A DNA stretch of 64,000 bases from the NCBI GenBank assembly GCA_016192075.1, contig JACPUU010000001.1, positions 434,001 to 498,000 on the forward strand, given 5' to 3'. Each line of letters opens with the position of its first letter. The stretch's first letter is position 1. Below are positions 26,802-36,036 of this stretch, piece by piece. A model generated the notes under the pieces. That model was given only the letters and a program-made list of their open reading frames with translations, made no database searches and had not been told where the DNA came from. The position numbers and the translations under genes were made by a program. The DNA is from Bacteroidota bacterium. GTDB lineage: Bacteria > Bacteroidota > Bacteroidia > Flavobacteriales_D > Crocinitomicaceae.

Positions 26802-28880
26802 ATGCGGTATTTCGTATTTCTGATTTTTCTGTGTTGCAGTGGTTGGGTAGCTGCCCAGCACTGGGCCTGGGTAAATCACCTGACGGGTGGTGGAGGCAGT
26901 CACTATGCCATAGATTGTGTCGCAGGCAATGATTCCAACTCATTCTATTTTTGCGGCAGATACCGGGCAACGGCTACTTTTTATGGGCAGGATGGATCCA
27001 ATATTGTCAACCCGCCGTTTGGAGGCTCACGTGATATTTTTCTGGTAAAAACAGATTCGGCAGGGCATTTTGTATGGGGCAAAACAATCGGAGGTACGGA
27101 TACCGAATACGGTTTTGCTGTTACGGTTGACGAGTTTGACAATGTATACCTTTCGGGCCAGTTTTATACGGGTTGTACATTTGAGGGTGTACCCATTTCA
27201 AGCATTGGCAGTGCGGATGTTTATGTGGCAAAGTTTGATACAGATGGCAATTTTCAATGGGTCAAAACATTTGGTGGCACCGCGCAGGATACCGGTACAA
27301 AACTCACATGTGATAAATCAGGTGCAATTTACCTGGCAGGTACGCAAGGCGGAAACTTTTATTACAATACAGACAGCCTGGTTGACCCCGGATACTTTGT
27401 TGCAAAGTTAGACTACAACGGAAACATTATTTGGGCAAAGGGGCCTGATAATATCACTGCGGCCTTATCGAATTTATATGGAATAAAGTATTATAAAGAA
27501 GGAATTTATGTTGCCGGAAAATACAACGGAACAATGAAAATGGATGCCATTACGCTGGTCTCAAACGGATCCTGGAGTGATTTGTTTTTTGCCAAACTGG
27601 ATACCGCAGGCACAGCCCAGTGGGCGTATGATGCAGGGAGCACCACGTATGATTTATGTAATGACATTGCCGTGAATGATTCATTTGTTTACATAACCGG
27701 TGCCTATTCCGGAACTATCAGTTTTGACACCATTGTGCGGGTATCTGACCAGGCAGTGGTGGGCAGCACCGGGGCACTAAACAGCAGAGATGCATACATT
27801 GCCAAATATGACTCAACAGGTGCCTGTTATTGGGTGGTTGAGCATAAAAGTCTTACGGCAGATGAAGGAACCAGTTTATTTTTAGATGCAAAAGGCAACC
27901 TCATTGTAAGCGGAAGTTACCTGCAATCACCTGATCCTACTGTTGCGGGCAGTACCGGAGAATTGCGTATTGAAAGTTATAACCCTCAGAGTGGAGCCCT
28001 GAACTGGGGTATAACATCAACCGGCACGCAGACGGGGCTTGCTCATGCTGTTTGTGGTGATCCGTTTGGCAATATTTATTTCAGCGGTGCGGTTAAAGAT
28101 GTACATGCATTTGAAGGGTATACTATACCTGCCTCGTCGTCGGTGTACAGCGGTGTTATGTGTAAAATTCTGCCTCCGCTGAATACCAATCCGTCAAACA
28201 GCCCCATTTCCTGCATGCCTGATACGGTTCAGTTTGTAGCGGCAGCCAGTGGTTATCCGCTTTATTACGACTGGTACTACGGCGCGTATTCATTGCTTCA
28301 GAATTCAGGCGATACCCTGATTGTGATTCTTGATCCATCACTCGGTGACTCGGTGAGCTGCATTGTCTCCAATGGCATTGAAACGGATACACTCAATTAT
28401 GACATAACCAATTTTTCATACCCGCAGCCCACGTTGGTTGACAGCATCAAAACCTGTAATTCATCGGTACTGTTGAATGCTGGTAGTTCCGGTGAATATT
28501 ATGATTGGGGAAGCGGTAATGTTTTGTATGATTCTACCCATATGGCGCTGGCCACCGGGCTTTATACGGTATTGGTCACAAATTCGGGCGGGTGTTCAGT
28601 CTCAGACAGTGTTTATGTGCAGCTGGCAGATTGTACCGGGCTGAATGAAACAAACGTTTTGATAGGGTACTATACTGCAGACGGCATTTTGAATGTACGC
28701 ACAAGTTTGAGTGGTTACAATCTGATGGTTTACGCAACAGATGGAAAACTGCTTTTGAATAGAACCAACCTGTCCGGGAATTCAGAAACCAGCCTGTATA
28801 GCCTTGCTCCGGGTTTATACATTGTGCTGTTTACCAATACCGCTTCGGCAAAAATTTCATCGGGTACTTTTGTCCGGTAG
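26802..28880 (+). CDS. Secreted beta-propeller (SBBP-repeat) protein with T9SS C-terminal domain
   Basis: 692 residues. Signal peptide at 1-18 (MRYFVFLIFLCCSGWVAAQ). Residues about 20-450 contain seven or so related units with a W-x-K-x-x-G-G motif followed by G-x-A-V-T-V-D-x-x-D-N-V-Y-L-S-G-type segments, the SBBP beta-propeller pattern. After an Ig-like/PKD-like stretch (about 460-610) the last 75 residues resemble a T9SS type A sorting domain (NVRTSLSGYNLMVYATDGKLL through YSLAPGLYIVLFTN), though the final basic motif is weak (SSGTFVR). It lies inside the glycan locus and is followed by its own terminator. T9SS cargo is often attached to a surface glycolipid, which may explain the location. 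Confidence 0.85.
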   Translation: MRYFVFLIFLCCSGWVAAQHWAWVNHLTGGGGSHYAIDCVAGNDSNSFYFCGRYRATATFYGQDGSNIVNPPFGGSRDIFLVKTDSAGHFVWGKTIGGTDTEYGFAVTVDEFDNVYLSGQFYTGCTFEGVPISSIGSADVYVAKFDTDGNFQWVKTFGGTAQDTGTKLTCDKSGAIYLAGTQGGNFYYNTDSLVDPGYFVAKLDYNGNIIWAKGPDNITAALSNLYGIKYYKEGIYVAGKYNGTMKMDAITLVSNGSWSDLFFAKLDTAGTAQWAYDAGSTTYDLCNDIAVNDSFVYITGAYSGTISFDTIVRVSDQAVVGSTGALNSRDAYIAKYDSTGACYWVVEHKSLTADEGTSLFLDAKGNLIVSGSYLQSPDPTVAGSTGELRIESYNPQSGALNWGITSTGTQTGLAHAVCGDPFGNIYFSGAVKDVHAFEGYTIPASSSVYSGVMCKILPPLNTNPSNSPISCMPDTVQFVAAASGYPLYYDWYYGAYSLLQNSGDTLIVILDPSLGDSVSCIVSNGIETDTLNYDITNFSYPQPTLVDSIKTCNSSVLLNAGSSGEYYDWGSGNVLYDSTHMALATGLYTVLVTNSGGCSVSDSVYVQLADCTGLNETNVLIGYYTADGILNVRTSLSGYNLMVYATDGKLLLNRTNLSGNSETSLYSLAPGLYIVLFTNTASAKISSGTFVR

Positions 28881-28901
28881 CTGAACACAGGTTCAGTTTT
28901 T
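28881..28901 (+). terminator. Intrinsic terminator after the SBBP protein gene
   Basis: CTGAAC-ACAG-GTTCAG (6-bp perfect stem, 4-base loop) begins directly after the stop codon and is followed by TTTTTCTT. It overlaps the last codons of the convergent glycosyltransferase at 28893-30029. Confidence 0.7.
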
Positions 28902-30029
28902 CTTCAGTGCTTCCGTATAGATTTCCAGCAGTTTTTCCCGGTGTGTTTCAACGTCGTGGTTTCTGCGGATATTCTCAATAGCGAGGGCTGATTTTTTTGA
29001 AATCACCTCAGGGTTTTGTGCTATTTCAACAATGGTTTTGAAAAGCGCCTCTTCCAGCAATTTTGAAAAATTTTCTCTCCGTTCATGTGTTGAAAGATCA
29101 AATTTTAATCCGCCCCGTTCAACAACAGTGGGTAACTCAAGCAACCAACCCATTTCATTGGAATTGAACTCACTGAATGCCCAGGCATTGGTGGTGATTA
29201 CGGGGCAGCCGCAGGCCTGAGCCTCCAGCACGGCATAACCGTACGTTTCACCGTAAGAAGGCAACACACCTACATCGGAACGTTTGAACAAGTCAATGAT
29301 CTGATCGTTTGGCAATGTTTTATAATACGTAATTGTATTTGGGAAACGGGCCATTAATGCACGCATATCATCTGCATCTTTGTCCGAGTATTCTGTATCA
29401 TACCAATGCGTGAAGGCAAATGATGAGACAATGTTCAGGTGAATGGATTCTGTTTCTTTTAAAGCCCTGATAAAAGCCTGTACAAGTTCTTTCCCGCCCT
29501 TATGGAAAAATGCTCCGCCAACAAATGTGAAATGAATTTTGTCCTTAATTACATTCTCTTTTTTCTCAACATAGAGTTGTTGCGGGGGAGGGAGAACAAT
29601 TATTTTTTTCAGTATTTTTTCTTTCAGGTTTGGATATTTCTCCAGGTAATGTGCTTCAATGTTGTAAGCGTTCCGGGTCATGGAAATAATTTTCCGGCAT
29701 GATTTTCCGGCCAGTCTTTTCATCAGGAATTCAGAACCCGTATTGTGCCTTGGCACATCGTTTTCGTAAGTAACAATCCACGGGCGCCTGCCAATCAGTA
29801 CGGTATTATAAAAATGAAAAAGATGTGCCTGCTGCAGGCCGGCATCAAAATACGTGTTGTGAAAAAAAGTATGGTTGCGTTTGAAAAGTTTGAAATAGAC
29901 GTAGTCAATCAGTTTCATCAGATCACGCAGTTTGCGTGTTTTAGCATTGGATGGACGTGAAACAATAAAGTTTCGTTTTTCATTATATTCTGTTGAGTTA
30001 ACGCCAACAATTATTTTTCCATATGTCAT
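28893..30029 (-). CDS. Glycosyltransferase family 4
   Basis: 378 residues, GT-B fold. The C-terminal half has FTFVGGAFFHKGGKELVQAF and the nucleotide-sugar motif GVLPSYGETYGYAVLEAQACGCPVITT with the E-x7-E pair of GT4 retaining enzymes. The N-terminal part is less conserved and has no signal or membrane segment. It is the only gene of the glycan locus on the minus strand and is convergent with the SBBP gene, so it has its own promoter (candidate at 30097-30104). Sugar donor and acceptor unknown. Confidence 0.88.
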   Translation of the reverse strand: MTYGKIIVGVNSTEYNEKRNFIVSRPSNAKTRKLRDLMKLIDYVYFKLFKRNHTFFHNTYFDAGLQQAHLFHFYNTVLIGRRPWIVTYENDVPRHNTGSEFLMKRLAGKSCRKIISMTRNAYNIEAHYLEKYPNLKEKILKKIIVLPPPQQLYVEKKENVIKDKIHFTFVGGAFFHKGGKELVQAFIRALKETESIHLNIVSSFAFTHWYDTEYSDKDADDMRALMARFPNTITYYKTLPNDQIIDLFKRSDVGVLPSYGETYGYAVLEAQACGCPVITTNAWAFSEFNSNEMGWLLELPTVVERGGLKFDLSTHERRENFSKLLEEALFKTIVEIAQNPEVISKKSALAIENIRRNHDVETHREKLLEIYTEALKKN

Positions 30030-30096
30030 CCGTCTTCAAATCAAAGATTGAGTAATACTAAGACAAAAGCCACTTTGAAATGCTGCCTTTTTGACG

Positions 30097-30163
30097 CAAA
30101 AGTAATGGAATTGTGCATTTTTGTTGCCAGGGAACGCTAAAAACCCAATATTTATTACTTTTG
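30097..30163. promoter_or_regulatory. Divergent -7 elements forming a 10-bp inverted repeat
   Basis: CAAAAGTAAT at 30097-30106 and ATTACTTTTG at 30154-30163 are exact inverted copies. Each contains TACTTTTG, a full TAnnTTTG match, one pointing left toward the GT4 gene (ATG at 30029) and one pointing right toward the acyltransferase (ATG at 30295). No TTG lies at the ideal -33 distance for either. They are most simply a pair of back-to-back promoters; the symmetry could also bind a regulator. The rest of the 30030-30294 gap shows nothing else. Confidence 0.4.
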
Positions 30164-30294
30164 GTGGCTTTTAAAGCACCTGATGACAACATATTCACTC
30201 ATCATTGAATATATGACTTTTATGGTAGCACAGGAGATAACGAACTGTTTGTTACAAGTTGGGTTGATTACCTATTCTGCTTTTACGTTAATTT

Positions 30295-31356
30295 ATGGTG
30301 CATATTAAAGGTTTTGATGGTTTGAGGGCGATATCAGTTATTTTCGTGTTGATAACTCACCTTGGATTCTATGACCACTTATCTCCGACCGGTTTCCTGA
30401 AATCAAATATAAACCTGATAAATGGCTATGCGGGAGTTAGGATTTTCTTTACACTCAGCGGATTTCTTATAACAACTTTGCTGTTGACAGAAAAGGACCG
30501 GTTTGGAAAAATTAATTTAAAATACTTTTTCATTCGAAGGTTTCTAAGGCTATTACCGCCAGTGATTATCTTGTATGTGGTATTACTCATTCTGATGGCG
30601 TTTAATTTTCTGGATCAGAATTTTATTGCAGTTTTTTGTTCCTTTATTTATATCTACAACTTTGTCCCCTATCAATGGTATACAGCTGAATTAGGCCATA
30701 CCTGGTCGCTGGGTGTTGAGGAGCAGTTTTACCTTTTCTGGGCTGTCGCATTGGCCTATATTAATCGCATCAAAACTATAATCTGGCTGGCAATAGCTGT
30801 AATCATAACGTGTATAGTGTTTGGCGCAATATGCGATTTACCGATTTATTTTAACGGAAAGCCCCACTACATACGAAGTTACTTCTATGTACACCGTTGG
30901 TTCATTCCGGCATGTATGCCAATTCTTATCGGGGCTCTGGCGGCTATCTATTTATTTTACAGGGATACAGGGAAGCGCGCTGGTAAGTATGGAAGATATG
31001 TGACTCTTCTACTTGCCGGAATATTCTATTTTTCACAACTGATCGTACCATCCCTGAATGGACAGGTTATTGACATCTTTCAGTCAGTAGGTGTGGTTTA
31101 CCTTCTATTCTGGATCTATGAAAACCAGGGTACGATGCTGGTTGGTTTCCTGGATTTAAAAGTAATTTCGTTTATAGGCAAAATTTCGTATGGATTATAC
31201 GTATATCATGGTTTGTTCATCCGAACGGCCCCTGGAGGAAGTCTTGATATCCAAAAATATCCATTGAACATACTACTGACAGTCATGACGGCTATTGTTT
31301 CCTATTTTCTGGTAGAAAAGCAGATTTTGAAACTGAAAAAAAGATTTCAACCGTAA
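30295..31356 (+). CDS. Membrane acyltransferase 3 family (OafA/YrhL-type sugar O-acyltransferase)
   Basis: 353 residues with about ten hydrophobic segments. The N-terminal start KGFDGLRAISVIFVLITHLGF carries the catalytic His, and the RxxR segment FFIRRFLRLLPP and the W-S-L-G-V-E-E-Q-F-Y-L-F-W motif are classic for the family. These inner-membrane enzymes O-acetylate or acylate surface glycans. The C-terminal SGNH domain found in long members is absent. This and the following two or three genes look AT-richer than the flanks. Confidence 0.9.
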   Translation: MVHIKGFDGLRAISVIFVLITHLGFYDHLSPTGFLKSNINLINGYAGVRIFFTLSGFLITTLLLTEKDRFGKINLKYFFIRRFLRLLPPVIILYVVLLILMAFNFLDQNFIAVFCSFIYIYNFVPYQWYTAELGHTWSLGVEEQFYLFWAVALAYINRIKTIIWLAIAVIITCIVFGAICDLPIYFNGKPHYIRSYFYVHRWFIPACMPILIGALAAIYLFYRDTGKRAGKYGRYVTLLLAGIFYFSQLIVPSLNGQVIDIFQSVGVVYLLFWIYENQGTMLVGFLDLKVISFIGKISYGLYVYHGLFIRTAPGGSLDIQKYPLNILLTVMTAIVSYFLVEKQILKLKKRFQP

Positions 31357-31557
31357 TCTGATCAGCTAAATAGTGAGATAATTTTAGTTTTGGAAGTGCT
31401 ATTAGAATTTAAGGGGCCGTGGCCGGTGTTGATAAAAACAGATTGTATCCTTCATGTCACAGTTGACACTTTACAGCCTATATTGTAAGTATTTTGAAAT
31501 GTTCAACGTTTTACCATTCGTTCACCATGCATACGTTTAATTTAGCGCTACAACAAT

Positions 31558-32604
31558 ATGAAAGAATATCTTAAACAAATTGATGCGTTGCGCTGTTATG
31601 CTGTTTTGGGCGTTATGATAATGCATTTATACCCTAAAGAGCTGCCTAGTTTTGAATTCGTAACAACCTTCTATGAGTATGTGCCGGGTGTACCCTTGTT
31701 TTTCTGTATCAGTGGGTTTTTAATTACCGGTATTTTGATTACAAATATTGAGCAGCCCAAAAAGCAGCTTTTGAAAAACTTTTATGTAAGGCGTATACTG
31801 CGCATCTTCCCGGTATATTATTTGACCATATTGTTACTCTATATTGTTAATGTTGACAATTATAGGGGGTGGTTTCTAAATGATTTATTTTACGTTTCCA
31901 ATATTACCCAGGGTTTGCAGGGAAATTTTGAAGGAACAATTGCTCCGCATTTTTGGAGTCTGGCAGTTGAAGAACAGTTCTATCTGCTATGGCCAATAAC
32001 GTTTATACTTATTCCAAAAGTACGTTATCAGCTATTTTTGGTCTTTTTGGTTTTTGCGATTGGTGTAGGGACATCTCTTTTTGCAGAAGACCGGTTCTTT
32101 ATGGCCAGAACGTTTGGCTGTTTATCCTTTCTTGGGAGTGGTGCAATATTAAGTGTGTTATGGTATCATTTCAAAGAAAAATTAGCAACATTAAGCCAGT
32201 ACATTAATGTTGTATTAATGCTGTTCGTATTACTGGTTGCGTTGCAGGCAGGGGGCGTTATCAAAATTACCAATCAACTCCATCAGTTGATCAGTATTTT
32301 AGTGATACCGGTTATTACACTTAGGTTTATTCTTGGATTTAAGTGGCGTGGCGCAAAATTGATTGTAGAAAACCGGTTGATTTTATATTTGGGAAAGATA
32401 AGTTATGGCATTTACATTTTCCACCTGCTTGCACTATACCCGGCGGTTGCCATAAAAAAAATATTGCACCTCGGCTTCCTGGATAATTTATGGCTTATGT
32501 TTTTATTTAAAATTTTACTCACCATTATTATTGCCTCCGTTTCGTGGGAATTTTTCGAGAAACGAATCAACGCACTTAAGTCGAAATTTAATTACATGAA
32601 TTAA
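31558..32604 (+). CDS. Membrane acyltransferase 3 family, second copy
   Basis: 348 residues, multi-pass. Shows IDALRCYAVLGVMIMHLYP (catalytic His), FYVRRILRIFPVYYLT and HFWSLAVEEQFYLLWP. It is the same family as the gene before it but only distantly similar in the rest of the sequence, so the two probably act on different positions or were acquired separately. The 201-base gap before it is AT-rich and shows no clear promoter. Followed by the GT2 gene after 14 bases. Confidence 0.9.
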   Translation: MKEYLKQIDALRCYAVLGVMIMHLYPKELPSFEFVTTFYEYVPGVPLFFCISGFLITGILITNIEQPKKQLLKNFYVRRILRIFPVYYLTILLLYIVNVDNYRGWFLNDLFYVSNITQGLQGNFEGTIAPHFWSLAVEEQFYLLWPITFILIPKVRYQLFLVFLVFAIGVGTSLFAEDRFFMARTFGCLSFLGSGAILSVLWYHFKEKLATLSQYINVVLMLFVLLVALQAGGVIKITNQLHQLISILVIPVITLRFILGFKWRGAKLIVENRLILYLGKISYGIYIFHLLALYPAVAIKKILHLGFLDNLWLMFLFKILLTIIIASVSWEFFEKRINALKSKFNYMN

Positions 32605-32618
32605 GTACTCAAATAGTC

Positions 32619-33608
32619 ATGGAAAGGCCTGTTTTATCTGTTTTGCTTCCCAATTATAATAATGCTCCGTTTCTTCGTGAGTGTCTGGATAGCATTTTTG
32701 CTCAAACCTTTCAGGATTTTACGGTTTATTTTGTAGATGATTGCTCCACGGATGATAGTGTAGAAATAGCCAGATCTTATCCACAATCCAGAATGATTAT
32801 TATTCGCAAAGAAAAAAATTCAGGAATTGTTGACACGCTTAATTTGGGGTTGGATCAAATTCACTCCAACTATTTTATTCGGATGGATGGAGATGATATC
32901 AGTCACATTTCCAGATTTGAGAAGCTGGTGGAATTTATGGAATCAAACCCCGCTGTGGATATTTGCACATCCAATATTCAGACCTTTGGCGTGGAAGAAG
33001 AAATAATTAGTTTTTCACCAGACCCTTTGGTAAATAAAGCAAACCTGATTTTCAGCAATACCATTGGACATGCATCATCCATTTTCAGAACCGATGTTCT
33101 GAAAAAAAATGGCATACGTTATCAGAATGACTTTTGGAGAATGGAGGATTACCAGTTGTTTTACAGATTGAAAGATTTTGCACAATTCTCCTGTTTGCCG
33201 CAGGTATTGTATTACTATAGACGCGGTGCCTATAACCTGAATGAGCAAATTCAGGATAGAAAAGCTGATGCATACAGGAGGTTTTACAAAATGATTTTTG
33301 ACGAGTTGGGTTTCATTCACAATGATGCTGATTTATTACTTCACGCAGAGTTGGGTGGAGCCATTGCTCCCCAAAGTGAACCAGTTAAGTATCAAGCTCA
33401 TATAAATCACCTGCTTTCGTGTAATTTAGTTACAAACGTTTTTCCGCATGCCCAGCTTGAAAAGAAACTGAATGAGGCATTTAGTAAGACTTGTTTTGTT
33501 CTGGTTGAATTAAACCGGCTGAGTTTTATGCAGGCTTTTAAAATGAGGAAAATCAAAGGGTTATTTCGGTATTATTTGTCTACAACGTTTAGGAAAAAAT
33601 CAAATTGA
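32619..33608 (+). CDS. Glycosyltransferase family 2
   Basis: 329 residues, GT-A fold. VLSVLLPNYNNAPFLRECLDSIFAQTF at the N-terminus, FVDDCSTDDS (nucleotide binding) and the metal-binding IRMDGDDISH (DxD-type) near residue 90 place it in GT2. A helical C-terminal region without membrane segments follows. It probably adds a sugar to the growing repeat unit at the cytoplasmic face. Confidence 0.92.
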   Translation: MERPVLSVLLPNYNNAPFLRECLDSIFAQTFQDFTVYFVDDCSTDDSVEIARSYPQSRMIIIRKEKNSGIVDTLNLGLDQIHSNYFIRMDGDDISHISRFEKLVEFMESNPAVDICTSNIQTFGVEEEIISFSPDPLVNKANLIFSNTIGHASSIFRTDVLKKNGIRYQNDFWRMEDYQLFYRLKDFAQFSCLPQVLYYYRRGAYNLNEQIQDRKADAYRRFYKMIFDELGFIHNDADLLLHAELGGAIAPQSEPVKYQAHINHLLSCNLVTNVFPHAQLEKKLNEAFSKTCFVLVELNRLSFMQAFKMRKIKGLFRYYLSTTFRKKSN

Positions 33609-33705
33609 ATCATTCTATTCAACTAAAACTAAAAAGCAGTATATTCGATTTCACAATGGCAACGATAGATTTTACTGGTATTCCTGATATAAATTACCCT
33701 GCGTT

Positions 33706-34944
33706 TTGAAACCTGCAGCTAAAACCAGCGTTTTACATATAATATCCTCGTCTTATCCGTATGGTTCGTTGGAACAACCCTATGAAGTCGAAATACGCGA
33801 ACTTTCCAGGTACTTTGATGAGATTGTCATTTATCCATTGTCTTCGTCTCCGGTTATCAGAACAGTGCCTGAAAATGTTCAGATCAATCTGACCCTGTCA
33901 ACGTTTAACCGGAAAATAAAGTTTACCAGATTCCTATCCCACTTCTGGTTTCTGACCAGGACAATTATGTTTGAAATTACGAAATCGGGTAGCTTTTTTC
34001 AGGCACTTCGTAATCTGAGATACAGTGTAAATTCCCTTTTGCAATGTTATTTGCTGGGTGATGCTATCTATAAACTCTTCGACCAAAACAAGGAAAATTA
34101 TTTTTATTCACTGTGGATGAATGACGGGGCACTGATTTTTTCTATCCTTAAAGACCGAAAAAAAATTAAAAAATTTGCGTTCCGGGTAAATGGCTATGAC
34201 CTGTTTGAAGAGCGGGTAAAGAATGGCTATTTACCGTTTAGAAACTATAACTATGACAAGGCTGATAAAGTGATTTCTGTGTCCAGATTTGGTGCAGAAT
34301 ATTTGAAGCGAAAAACAAAATATGCAAACAAAATTACCTGGAATTTTTGCGGTATTTATGATCCGGGAGTAAATCCGCTTGATCCTTCCGGTGTTTATAC
34401 TTTGGTTTCCTGCTCTGCAGTTATTCACTTAAAAAGGATTGACAAAATCATAGAATCGTTGCGCTATTTGGATTTTCCTGTTCGATGGATCCATTTTGGA
34501 AATGGAAAGCTGTTTGAAGAAATTCTGACCCAATCAAAATCGCTCCCAAACAATATCAGTGTTGAATTTATGGGTGAAACCAGGAACAGTGAGGTAATGA
34601 AGTTTTATTCGTCAACTTCTGTAAACGCTTTCATTCACCTGAGTGAATCTGAAGGCCTGGGGCTGGCAATAATTGAGGCCCAGAGTTTCGGTATTCCCGC
34701 TATAGCCGTTAATTCGGATGCCGTTTGTGATATTGTAAATGATTCCACAGGAATTCTTTTACCTGCATTTTCTGAACCCGCTGAAATAGCAAAAGCGATT
34801 AAAGAGCATCGGGGCGGATACAAGAATACCGTTCAATTCAGAAAGGGAGTGAAGGAATATTGGAAGGGGAATTTTGATGCCGTTCATAATTATCAGGCGT
34901 TATTTAATCTTTTGGTGAACAATGACGGAGTCAGGAAGGAGTGA
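33706..34944 (+). CDS. Glycosyltransferase family 4
   Basis: 412 residues. N-terminal VLHIISSSYPYGSLEQPYEVEIRELSRYF and C-terminal AFIHLSESEGLGLAIIEAQSFGIPAIAVN with the E-x7-E motif of GT4. The reading frame has no nearby ATG at its beginning; the best start is the TTG at 33706, directly before the conserved first strand. A 97-base gap separates it from the GT2 gene. Specificity unknown. Confidence 0.88.
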   Translation: MKPAAKTSVLHIISSSYPYGSLEQPYEVEIRELSRYFDEIVIYPLSSSPVIRTVPENVQINLTLSTFNRKIKFTRFLSHFWFLTRTIMFEITKSGSFFQALRNLRYSVNSLLQCYLLGDAIYKLFDQNKENYFYSLWMNDGALIFSILKDRKKIKKFAFRVNGYDLFEERVKNGYLPFRNYNYDKADKVISVSRFGAEYLKRKTKYANKITWNFCGIYDPGVNPLDPSGVYTLVSCSAVIHLKRIDKIIESLRYLDFPVRWIHFGNGKLFEEILTQSKSLPNNISVEFMGETRNSEVMKFYSSTSVNAFIHLSESEGLGLAIIEAQSFGIPAIAVNSDAVCDIVNDSTGILLPAFSEPAEIAKAIKEHRGGYKNTVQFRKGVKEYWKGNFDAVHNYQALFNLLVNNDGVRKE

Positions 34945-35093
34945 CAAAGAGACGTATCTCCAACCATAAGAGTTTTTTTTTGACTAACTTCGCGTTGATA
35001 GTAATTATACGGTCTTTGATTGGGCGCCTGAGAGAAATTGCGGGTACCTGACTCAAAAAAGAAGAATTATAGCCATTAATTGTCCTGCTGCAA

Positions 35094-35936
35094 ATGATAC
35101 AAAAAATGTTGCTTTTATACCTGCGGAAATTTCCGCTTGATTATGGAAAAAAATACGTGGCCCGGTGGGTCCGGTTTAATCCTGAAAAAACCAGGGTAAC
35201 CTACTCAAATTCGCACAGCATAACCTTTGATCTGGATTTAAATGAATACCAGATGAAGCAGATTTACCTGTATGATATCTATGAAAAAAACACGGTTCGC
35301 CAGTTGTTTAAATTAATTGATAAACGAAAAAGCAAAGACCTGGTTGTTTTTGATGTAGGGGCAAACATTGGGTTTTATTCGCTCACACTTTCCAAAAAAT
35401 TGAACGGTACCTCGTCGCGCATACATGCTTTTGAACCTAATCCGCATACATTTGGTATTCTTGAAAAAAATGTCAGCACCAACAACGGCGATAATATTGT
35501 TTTAAATCAAATGGGGTTGTCTGATAAACCTGGTACGCTGACAATTTCATACGATTTTAAAAATCTGGGGGCAGCCAATATCTTCAACGGCAGCGGCAAA
35601 AACTCAGCCGAGGTTTCATTAACCACACTTGATGAATACTGTACATCCAAAGGCATCAGTACCATTGATATTATTAAAGTAGACATTGAAGGTAGTGAAC
35701 TTAATTTTCTGAAAGGCGGAACAGCGGTTATTGAACGATCCAAAAACCTGATTGTGGTAATGGAAATTGTGGAGGAAAATTGCACCCGCGCCGGATACAC
35801 ATCACAGGATTTGCTGGATTTTATGGTGTCACGCGGATTCAAGGTGTACCTTCCAAAACCATGGCCGTTTAAACTCCGTCAAATTGGAGCCGGAACCCGT
35901 AATTTTCAGGATAACCTGATTTTCATAAAGTCTTGA
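35094..35936 (+). CDS. FkbM family methyltransferase, third copy in the locus
   Basis: 280 residues. VVFDVGANIGFYSLTL (SAM binding, about 84-99), HAFEPNPHTFGIL, and IDIIKVDIEGSELNFLKGG are textbook FkbM motifs. It resembles the methyltransferase at 24325 in its motifs but not closely elsewhere. Preceded by a 149-base gap in which I see no clear promoter. Probably O-methylates a sugar of the surface glycan (inference from family and context). Confidence 0.9.
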   Translation: MIQKMLLLYLRKFPLDYGKKYVARWVRFNPEKTRVTYSNSHSITFDLDLNEYQMKQIYLYDIYEKNTVRQLFKLIDKRKSKDLVVFDVGANIGFYSLTLSKKLNGTSSRIHAFEPNPHTFGILEKNVSTNNGDNIVLNQMGLSDKPGTLTISYDFKNLGAANIFNGSGKNSAEVSLTTLDEYCTSKGISTIDIIKVDIEGSELNFLKGGTAVIERSKNLIVVMEIVEENCTRAGYTSQDLLDFMVSRGFKVYLPKPWPFKLRQIGAGTRNFQDNLIFIKS

Positions 35937-36036
35937 TTTTAAGTAATACACCCGGCCCAGGTCAAAATTGGTTTTTAGACGGCAATTCGGTACATTTGAT
36001 TTGAATACAGCGCGAATAGAAGAATCTGAAAAGGGA

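Noticed and set aside
33656..33709. 17-codon frame upstream of the GT4 gene as a leader peptide
   Set aside because: No attenuator hairpin or amino acid bias that would support a leader role.
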